Source: Candidatus Aminicenantota bacterium (GTDB taxonomy: Bacteria; Acidobacteriota; Aminicenantia; S016-38). From it: 43,424 nucleotides of DNA. Numbering within the stretch: position 1 is the stretch's first letter; the number at the start of each line of letters is the position of its first letter. The position numbers were made by a program, and so were the translations under genes. Below are positions 37,173 through 43,424 of this stretch, in pieces. Under the pieces are notes generated by a model that saw nothing but the letters and a program-made list of their open reading frames with translations, had not been told where the DNA came from and searched no databases. Location of the stretch: assembly GCA_026991555.1 (NCBI GenBank), contig JALXBI010000095.1:1-43424 (forward strand). Reading direction: 5' to 3'.

Positions 37173-38609
37173 ATGAAGGAAAAACTCAGAAAAATTTCCC
37201 CCTTTAAATGGGAAATACCCAAACACGGTAAGATGAGGGTTCCGGGTATAATCTACGCTTCCGAGGAAATAATGGAAACTGTGGAAGACGGAGCCCTCCA
37301 GCAGGTGGCCAACGCAGCTACCCTTCCAGGAATTGTTAAAGCCTCCATGGCCATGCCCGACATCCATTATGGGTATGGGCTTCCCATAGGAGGAGTAATT
37401 GCCACGGACTGGCACGAGGGAATAGTCTCTCCTGGAGGCGTGGGATTTGACATAAACTGCGGGGTTAGGCTTGTAAGAAGCAATCTTACCCTGAAGGATA
37501 TCCAGGGAAAGAAAGAAGCACTTCTCAATGCCCTTTTCAGGAAAATTCCTACCGGGGTGGGCTCCACAGGAAAATTAAAACTCTCCCATTCGCAGCTCAG
37601 GCAGGTTCTGGCCGAGGGCTCCTACTGGGCTGTGAGAAAGGGATACGGGACGGAAGAGGACCTTCAGGCCACCGAGAGCACTGGCAAGCTCCCCTGGGCA
37701 GACCCTTCCGAAGTTTCCACCAAGGCCTTGGAAAGGGGGAAAGACCAGCTTGGGACCTTAGGCTCTGGAAATCATTTTGCTGAAGTCCAGGTGGTGGACG
37801 AAATTTACGACGAGAAAACCGCCAAGGAATTCGGCCTGGAGCTGGGAATGATTACCCTTATGATTCACACTGGTTCCAGGGGACTTGGCCATCAGGTAGC
37901 CACGGATTTCCTGGTAATAATGGAACGGGCCCTTTCTAAATACGGCATATGGCTCCCGGACAAACAGCTGGCCTGCGCCCCCACCCAATCCAAGGAGGGT
38001 AAAAAATACTTAGGGGCCATGGCCTCGGCGGCCAATTTCGCCTGGGCCAATCGGCAGATTATAATGCACTGGGCCAGGGAAGCCTTCAGTGAAGCCTTGG
38101 GAATGAGCTGCGAGGAGCTGGGACTTGCCCTTATTTACGACCATGCTCATAACATAGTGAAGAAGGAAGAACACAGGGTCAACGGCAGGGAAACGGTGCT
38201 GGCCGTCCACAGGAAGGGAGCCACCCGGGCCTTTCCTCCGGGACACGAGGAACTTCCCCCCCGCTATCGCAAAACAGGTCAGCCGGTTATAATCCCCGGG
38301 GATATGGGAAGGTATTCCTTCCTTCTGGTTGCCACTCCAAGGGCCATGGAGGAAACCTTTGGCTCCTCCTGCCACGGAGCAGGAAGGCTCATGAGCAGAC
38401 ACAAGGCCATTAAGGCTGCCCGGGGAAGGTCCATCGAAAACGAATTGAAGAGGGAAGGGATTCTCGTAAGGTCTGCCAGCAGGAAAACCGTCATGGAGGA
38501 GATGCCCGAGGCCTACAAGGATGTTTCCTTAGTGGTGGAGGCCATAGAAGGGGCCGCTATCTCAAGAAAAGTAGCGAGGATGAGGCCCCTTCTGGTAATT
38601 AAGGGTTAA
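37173..38609 (+). CDS. rtcB: RNA-splicing ligase RtcB
   Basis: MPDIHYGYGLPIGGVIATD; GGVGFDINCGVRLVRSNL; GTLGSGNHFAEVQ; IPGDMGRYSFLL; SSCHGAGR. Confidence 0.97.
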   Translation: MKEKLRKISPFKWEIPKHGKMRVPGIIYASEEIMETVEDGALQQVANAATLPGIVKASMAMPDIHYGYGLPIGGVIATDWHEGIVSPGGVGFDINCGVRLVRSNLTLKDIQGKKEALLNALFRKIPTGVGSTGKLKLSHSQLRQVLAEGSYWAVRKGYGTEEDLQATESTGKLPWADPSEVSTKALERGKDQLGTLGSGNHFAEVQVVDEIYDEKTAKEFGLELGMITLMIHTGSRGLGHQVATDFLVIMERALSKYGIWLPDKQLACAPTQSKEGKKYLGAMASAANFAWANRQIIMHWAREAFSEALGMSCEELGLALIYDHAHNIVKKEEHRVNGRETVLAVHRKGATRAFPPGHEELPPRYRKTGQPVIIPGDMGRYSFLLVATPRAMEETFGSSCHGAGRLMSRHKAIKAARGRSIENELKREGILVRSASRKTVMEEMPEAYKDVSLVVEAIEGAAISRKVARMRPLLVIKG

Positions 38610-39367
38610 CGGGTATAGCGGAAATACATCCAGCGGCTCTTGGGTCCGGACCTTCCCGAAGCATCAACGCCCCAGACCCTCCATTTTCCAGGCTGTGCTC
38701 CCACGAAACGGAAGGTATAACTGGTTCCCCTTATGCCCTCAACCTTCTTCCACAGAACTGCTCTGCAGGTCTCAGGCCTTCTCATGGGGCCACAGGGTTC
38801 AATGTAGTATATCTCCACGGTATAGGAAACAGCCCCGGGAACGGGTCTCCATTTCAATGTGGTGGTTCTGGGGTAGTGATGGAAAACCTTACCATTGGGA
38901 GGATAAATGGGCTCTGGAGCTTCGGTCACTCTTCCTACTGCCGGTGGAGCTACGGTCGCCTTCCTGAAGGTGTAGGACTTGTCCATATTTTTCCTTTCGT
39001 CCAGGGGAAATCTAACCATGGTCCTTACCCTGAGGATGTTTCCGGAAGGACGGTTGAGTATGAGGTATCTCTCCGACTCCCTGAACCTGTAAATAGCTAA
39101 GATGGACTTAAAATGCCTGCCCGGGTCGTCGTAGGGACTTCCAGCAAAGGTATAGGCCTTCGCCTCCCCCCAGTAACAATCAGTAGGATGACATTTGCCC
39201 CACACCTTCACATAAGTGTCTCCTCCCCTTCTTGTTACGACAATCTTGGTAATTCCTTTGGTATGCGGATTGGTGTTAATCCATGTTCCATAAACCCTGT
39301 CAATTCCCTGAAACTGATAAGCAAAACCCAAAGAAAGAACGAAAAGAAAAGCTGCTATTTTTCTCAT
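38606..39367 (-). CDS. Secreted protein with C-terminal fibronectin III-like region, function unknown
   Basis: MRKIAAFLFVLSLGFAYQ signal; WINTNPHTKGITKIVVTRRGGDTYVKVWGKCHPTDCYWG; FnIII-like TTTLKWRPVPGAVSYTVEIYYIE; SD GGAGG. Confidence 0.65.
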   Translation of the reverse strand: MRKIAAFLFVLSLGFAYQFQGIDRVYGTWINTNPHTKGITKIVVTRRGGDTYVKVWGKCHPTDCYWGEAKAYTFAGSPYDDPGRHFKSILAIYRFRESERYLILNRPSGNILRVRTMVRFPLDERKNMDKSYTFRKATVAPPAVGRVTEAPEPIYPPNGKVFHHYPRTTTLKWRPVPGAVSYTVEIYYIEPCGPMRRPETCRAVLWKKVEGIRGTSYTFRFVGAQPGKWRVWGVDASGRSGPKSRWMYFRYTR

Positions 39368-39385
39368 GTCACCTCCTTCCTTTTT

Positions 39386-39394
39386 ATTTTAACA
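39386..39394 (-). promoter_or_regulatory. Extended -10 TGTTAAAAT upstream of the 38606-39367 gene
   Basis: ATTTTAACA on + strand; followed by AAAAAGGAAGGAGGTGAC-ATG. Confidence 0.5.
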
Positions 39395-39396
39395 GA

Positions 39397-40152
39397 TTAA
39401 ATTTCAAGAAGCATTCCGTCGGAAGCAGCCTTGATCTCTAAACCAAGGGTTCGGGAAAGCTCCTGGGCCATCTCCCAGGGCTTTGCCCTGAGCATGTTCA
39501 TCCCGAAATGAGTCATAATTAAAAGCCTCGGTTTAATTCTAATGGCCAGCTCCTTCACATTTTCCAGGCAAAGATGTTTTATCCTCGGATTACAATCCTT
39601 AAGAACAGTATTCACCACTAAATAGGAACAGTCGGAATAGCATTCGGGAAGCTCCGGAAAGAAAGCCGTATCAACTATAAAACACAACTTCCCCTTTTCA
39701 TGGGAAATTTTTACTCCGTAGGTTTCAACTCCGTGAACATGGGGACAGGAAATCTCAAGTTCCATGCCCTCCAAGGAGTATTTTTCCCGGGCCTTCATTC
39801 TTATTATTTCCACTGCTCCCATGAGATAACGGAAGACCACCCTATCCTCCCCCTCCACTGCCTGAGCAGGAGCCAGAAGAAAACCCCTTTTTCTCTTGAC
39901 TCCCTCTGTCATGGCATCAAGGAGAGCATTAACATCCCCGCTGTGGTCCAAGTGAATGTGGGTAAGAATAACCCCATCAAGGGAAGAAGGGGGAATTCTG
40001 GGCCTTGACTTGGCCATTCTCACCAGGGTTCCAGGGCCAGGGTCCAGGACGATTTTCTTCCCATTAACTTCAATATAAGTCCCTGCTGAAGAGCGAAGCT
40101 GGGTAGCCATAACATATCTGGCCCCTGCGGTTCCAAGAAATTTAACCCTCAT
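39397..40152 (-). CDS. MBL-fold metallo-hydrolase
   Basis: VRMAKSRPRIPPSSLDGVILTHIHLDHSGDVNALLDAM (HxHxDH); MTHFGMN. Confidence 0.88.
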   Translation of the reverse strand: MRVKFLGTAGARYVMATQLRSSAGTYIEVNGKKIVLDPGPGTLVRMAKSRPRIPPSSLDGVILTHIHLDHSGDVNALLDAMTEGVKRKRGFLLAPAQAVEGEDRVVFRYLMGAVEIIRMKAREKYSLEGMELEISCPHVHGVETYGVKISHEKGKLCFIVDTAFFPELPECYSDCSYLVVNTVLKDCNPRIKHLCLENVKELAIRIKPRLLIMTHFGMNMLRAKPWEMAQELSRTLGLEIKAASDGMLLEI

Positions 40153-41054
40153 TTGGGAACATCCGCCTCTATAAAGATTTTCTTTATCGAAGGGAATTTT
40201 TCCCTTATTTCCCTTTCTGCCATGTCAATGGCGGAACTTACCTTTTCCATAGGGGTGGTGGGAGGAAAAAGAACCTTCCCTGCCAGGAGGATGTTGTCCT
40301 CCCCTAAAATGAGGGACTTCAGATAAACCACCCTCTCCACCCCCTCCTGCCCTGAGAGAATTCTCTCTACCTCCCTCATCACCTCCTCAGGAGCTGACTC
40401 CCCCACTATGAGAGAATGCATCTCCGAACCCAAGAAAAAGGCCACGCCTATAAGGAGAAAACCTATAAGGACGGAACCCAACCCGTCAAAAAGGGCAAGT
40501 CCGGTAAAATGGGAAAGGAGCACCGAGAAGAGGGCAATGGTTAAACCCAGAAGGGCTGCCATGTCCTCTAAGTAAACCACCACCACTTCAACCCTGGGGG
40601 TCTTTCTCAGGAAGGAAAAAACCGAAAGAGCTCCCTTTTCCCTGTGAAGTTCACTGCTGGCTTTGAGAAAGGAAATCCCCTCCGCTGTCATGGCAAATAG
40701 GAGAAGGCCCACAGCCAGAAAGGGATTTTTTATCTGATGGGGATGGATGACCTTCCTCACCCCTTCCCAGAGGGAATATAATCCTCCTAAGGCGAAAAGC
40801 TGAACCGCCACGAGAAAGGCCCAGAAAAATCTCTCGCTGGCATAACCAAAGGGATGGGTTCGGTCCTCGGGCTTTCTGCTCCTTGCCATTCCCACCAGGA
40901 GGAGAACCTGATTTCCCGTGTCCGCTGTGGAATGTATGGCCTCCGAGAGCATGGAGGAAGAACCTGTAAGAAAATAAACCACAAATTTGGAAAGGGCTAT
41001 GGCCAGGTTGGCTCCCAGGGCGAAAAGCACTACCTTCTTGCTACCGTGCGCCAT
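40149..41054 (-). CDS. Cation diffusion facilitator (CDF) family transporter
   Basis: GSSSMLSEAIHSTADTGNQVLLLVGM; HPFGYASERFFWAFLVAV; VVVVYLEDMAALLGLTIALF; C-terminal cytoplasmic domain. Confidence 0.92.
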   Translation of the reverse strand: MAHGSKKVVLFALGANLAIALSKFVVYFLTGSSSMLSEAIHSTADTGNQVLLLVGMARSRKPEDRTHPFGYASERFFWAFLVAVQLFALGGLYSLWEGVRKVIHPHQIKNPFLAVGLLLFAMTAEGISFLKASSELHREKGALSVFSFLRKTPRVEVVVVYLEDMAALLGLTIALFSVLLSHFTGLALFDGLGSVLIGFLLIGVAFFLGSEMHSLIVGESAPEEVMREVERILSGQEGVERVVYLKSLILGEDNILLAGKVLFPPTTPMEKVSSAIDMAEREIREKFPSIKKIFIEADVPK

Positions 41055-41069
41055 GGATTAATTATACCT

Positions 41070-41837
41070 TCATTCCCAGTCATGAGGATGAAAATGCCTG
41101 TGGATTACCCTCCCATGCCGGTGCCGATGAATGTGCAACAAATTGGCCCTAAGGAGAAGCTCCCTGTCCGATAGAAGCTCCTTAAAATCCCCTTCGTATA
41201 TTTTCCTGTGGTCCTCGGAAAGGAGAATCGCCCTCTCTCCCAATTCCGGAGCCAGGCTCAGGTTCTGGGTGGCCACCACTGTGGTGGCAGGATACTCCCA
41301 GAGGAGGTCCAGAATCTCTCCGGTGCTCCTGGGATCAAGGTTAGAAAGGGGCTCGTCAAGGAGGAGCACCTCAGGCTCTAAAGCGAGTATAGAGGCCAGA
41401 GCCACCTTCTTCTTTTCGCCGATGCTGAGCTCCGCTGGAGACCTTTCGAAAAGATTGGAGATTCCCAGCTTCTCCCCCCATTTTTCAACCCTTTCGTCGA
41501 TGTCTTTAATCCTCATCTGTCTCAGACCAAAGGAAATCTCGTCCCTTACCGTGGGATTAAAGAGCATCACTTCCACATCCTGAAAAAGGAGAACCACGGA
41601 CCTTCTGAATTCCCCTTCAAAATTCTTAATCTTCCCCGGCCTTAATTCCTTTCCCTTCCAGAAAACCCTGCCTTTTTTCGGAAAAATAAGCCCGTCCAGA
41701 ATCTTAAGAAGGGTGGATTTTCCGCACCCATTACCTCCAAGGAGAACAACCCTATCCCCTCTTTCCAAATTTAGATTTATTCCTCTAAGGACATCCTCCT
41801 CTGCGTAGGAAAACCACAGGTTCTCAACCCTGAACAT
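41070..41837 (-). CDS. cbiO: Co/Ni ECF transporter ATPase subunit (CbiO-like) with His-rich tail
   Basis: GGNGCGKSTLLKILDGLI; LSIGEKKKVALASILALEPEVLLLDEPLSNLD; tail HIHRHRHGRVIHRHFHPHDWE. Confidence 0.9.
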   Translation of the reverse strand: MFRVENLWFSYAEEDVLRGINLNLERGDRVVLLGGNGCGKSTLLKILDGLIFPKKGRVFWKGKELRPGKIKNFEGEFRRSVVLLFQDVEVMLFNPTVRDEISFGLRQMRIKDIDERVEKWGEKLGISNLFERSPAELSIGEKKKVALASILALEPEVLLLDEPLSNLDPRSTGEILDLLWEYPATTVVATQNLSLAPELGERAILLSEDHRKIYEGDFKELLSDRELLLRANLLHIHRHRHGRVIHRHFHPHDWE

Positions 41838-42354
41838 AAAACCCCCTTGAACGAAGGGCCTGCTTTATTTCCTCTCCCCTTCTTTCCGAAACCCTCAGGA
41901 AGTATCCAAAAACGGCCCCGGCATAGGGAAAAAATGCCTTGCCAAGACGTCTGCTTACTGTCCGGGAACGGAGGGCCTGCTGAAAGGAAAAATAGGTTTT
42001 TTTGAAGGAGGAATACTGGGCATAGGCTAAGGAAAATACCGCCTGGAGGGTTGGAGAAAAGGAAAAAATCTTCAGTGGATGAATCAGGGAAAAGAACGCT
42101 ATGGCCGAAAGACTCATGGCAAGAACCCTCAGATTGAAAAGAAGCAACCAGTGCCACGGGGAAACCCCTTCCGGATGAAAGAAAATGTAAGGGAAGGAGA
42201 TTAAGAAGAGAAAAAGAAGAAGGCTGAGGATTCTTCTAAGCTTTAAAAAGGGAAGGGAAAGAAGAATTACCGGAAGGAAAACATACCAATTGTGAGAAAG
42301 GGAAAGAAAAAAAAGAAAACCAAGAAACAGAAAAAATGCTAAGGTTTCCTTCAT
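41824..42354 (-). CDS. cbiQ: Co/Ni ECF transporter transmembrane subunit (CbiQ-like)
   Basis: Multi-TM; C-terminal RTVSRRLGKAFFPYAGAVFGYFLRVSERRGEEIKQALRSRGF. Start placed at MKETLAFFLF (about 42354). Confidence 0.8.
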   Translation of the reverse strand: MKETLAFFLFLGFLFFLSLSHNWYVFLPVILLSLPFLKLRRILSLLLFLFLISFPYIFFHPEGVSPWHWLLLFNLRVLAMSLSAIAFFSLIHPLKIFSFSPTLQAVFSLAYAQYSSFKKTYFSFQQALRSRTVSRRLGKAFFPYAGAVFGYFLRVSERRGEEIKQALRSRGFYVQG

Positions 42355-42629
42355 TTTCTGAGCCTTTCGATGAGGACAAAAATCAGAATTATCAAACCTG
42401 CTCCCACAATGGCTGAAAGCAAATACGAGGGAAGTTCTCCAAGAAACTTCAAGGAATAATCGCTGACAGGAGCCTTCCATAATCCTGATAGTTTTTTGAC
42501 TCCGTAGGGAACAAAACCCAGCATCTCCCTAAGTTCCCCCTCTGCCCACTCCCCCCAGGCTCCTCCTCCCAGAAGGCCCAGAGGCACCAGAAGCAGGAAA
42601 ACAAGAAGCAGTTTAACTTCCCTTTTCAT
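42351..42629 (-). CDS. PDGLE/CbiN-like small membrane component
   Basis: Two-TM small protein between CbiM and CbiQ: WAEGELREMLGFVPYGVKKLSGLWKAPVSDYS. Start at MKREVKL (about 42629). Confidence 0.75.
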   Translation of the reverse strand: MKREVKLLLVFLLLVPLGLLGGGAWGEWAEGELREMLGFVPYGVKKLSGLWKAPVSDYSLKFLGELPSYLLSAIVGAGLIILIFVLIERLRK

Positions 42630-43242
42630 CCTTCTTAATATAGGAAAGCACCGCAAGGTTTAAAATCCCTTCCAAGGGAGCAAAAAACAGCAGGGTTGGA
42701 ACGAGCATGGCGGGGACGGTTACTTTTAAGCCATAAGGGAAATAAAGGGGAAGAGCGCCGTGGCGAAAAATAAGGGCCTGAAGCCCAAGAATAAGGGAAG
42801 CGGTAAGGGAGGAGAAAACTAAGGATACATATCCGCTCAGGAAATAGGAAAATTTACCCCATTTTCTGGTTATCTGCCAGGCCCAATATCCTACGAAGGC
42901 AGGGATAATGCCCATGACAATCAGATTTGCCCCATAGGTGGTTATGCCTCCATCGCCAAAAATAATGGCCTGGAGGGCAAGAACCACAGATAGGGAAGCC
43001 ACCGCCTTCCACGGACCGAATAATATGGCCAGAAGAGAGGTTCCCAGGGCGTGTCCGGATGTCCCTCCTGGGATGGGAATGTTTATCATCATCACCACGA
43101 AGGCAAGGGCTGAAAGCACTCCCAACCTGGCAAGATGTTCCTCGTCGAGAACCTTCTTAAAAGAATAGTAAACAAAGGGGATGGCCACCGCGTATGAGGC
43201 CGCACAGGTTTCGGGAGAAAGGAAACCATCAGGTATATGCAT
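42613..43242 (-). CDS. cbiM: Co/Ni ECF transporter substrate-binding subunit CbiM
   Basis: MHIPDGFLSPETCAASYAVAIPFVYYSFKKV; NIPIPGGTSGHALGTSLLAILFGPWKAV; QAIIFGDGGITTYGANLIVMG. Start set to the MHIPDGFL Met at 43242. Confidence 0.93.
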   Translation of the reverse strand: MHIPDGFLSPETCAASYAVAIPFVYYSFKKVLDEEHLARLGVLSALAFVVMMINIPIPGGTSGHALGTSLLAILFGPWKAVASLSVVLALQAIIFGDGGITTYGANLIVMGIIPAFVGYWAWQITRKWGKFSYFLSGYVSLVFSSLTASLILGLQALIFRHGALPLYFPYGLKVTVPAMLVPTLLFFAPLEGILNLAVLSYIKKDEKGS

Positions 43243-43249
43243 CTGCAAA

Positions 43250-43278
43250 ATTTTAAAAGGAGCTGGCGCTACTGTCAA
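43250..43278 (-). promoter_or_regulatory. Predicted promoter TTGACA-N17-TAAAAT for the cbiMNQO operon
   Basis: -35 is the reverse complement of 43273-43278, -10 of 43250-43255; 7 nt (TTTGCAG) to the ATG. Confidence 0.7.
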
Positions 43279-43290
43279 TTCCCTCAAATT

Positions 43291-43302
43291 AGGGACAGAC
43301 CC
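43291..43302 (-). repeat. AGGGACAGACCC repeat core, extra copy
   Basis: ATTAGGGACAGACCCTTTTTC, about 52 bp from the second copy ATTGGGGACAGACCCTTTTTC. Confidence 0.75.
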
Positions 43303-43342
43303 TTTTTCTTAATTTTTTCCAAATTTCTCCAAAACTTCAATT

Positions 43343-43424
43343 GGGGACAGACCCTTTTTCATTCTTTCCCGAAAACTCCCTCCCGAATCCTTGCCACTTC
43401 AGAAAATTCCCACCCAAAACTCCC
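43343..43424 (-). repeat. Right copy of the ~82-bp inverted repeat (GGGGACAGACCC core 43343-43354)
   Basis: Reverse complement aligns with 128-210; runs to the last base of the window. Confidence 0.85.

Noticed and set aside
43243-43290. Cobalamin or NiCo riboswitch upstream of cbiM
   Set aside because: No conserved riboswitch motif, and a TTGACA-17-TAAAAT promoter sits directly before the start codon.
43291-43354. Two spaced GGGACAGACCC copies as a mini CRISPR array
   Set aside because: Only two copies, repeat too short, no cas genes, and the same motif occurs at the other window end inside a longer repeat.
128-43424. Whole window as a composite transposon or provirus bounded by terminal inverted repeats
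   Set aside because: The interior is core housekeeping genes (mutS, nusA, infB, rnpB, atpB/E), with no transposase, integrase or phage genes. An interspersed repeat at assembly break points is simpler.

Overview
The 43.4 kb window is a gene-dense, mostly minus-strand core-genome segment from a Gram-negative, LPS-making bacterium (lptD and lpxD are present). I support about 45 protein genes and one structured RNA, RNase P RNA at about 24075-24411. Recognisable blocks are: a nusA-infB-DUF503-rbfA-DHH-truB translation operon that runs into an NSS sodium symporter; an F0 ATP synthase block (AtpZ-like, AtpI-like, atpB, atpE) without F1 genes; a CbiM-N-Q-O Co/Ni ECF transporter followed by a CDF transporter and an MBL-fold hydrolase; mutS, ribBA, queA, queG, mnmA and rtcB; and a PilZ/HD-GYP c-di-GMP pair. 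I found no prophage, CRISPR array, tRNA, rRNA or toxin-antitoxin locus. The most interesting hidden signal is regulatory. Many first-in-operon genes (nusA, mnmA, a methyltransferase, rtcB, a class V aminotransferase, cbiM, and the gene heading the ATP synthase cluster) have a -10-like box ending 6-9 nt before the ATG and no Shine-Dalgarno, which predicts leaderless mRNAs. Genes inside operons generally show GGAGG-type sites. Other points: an rnpB promoter apparently encoded in the last codons of ribBA; a methyltransferase fused to a NifX/NafY-like domain; a c-subunit carrying most Na+-site residues; convergent gene pairs that overlap and leave no room for terminators; and an ~82-bp inverted repeat with a GGGACAGACCC core at both window ends. 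All homology calls are from reading translated sequence; no searches were run.
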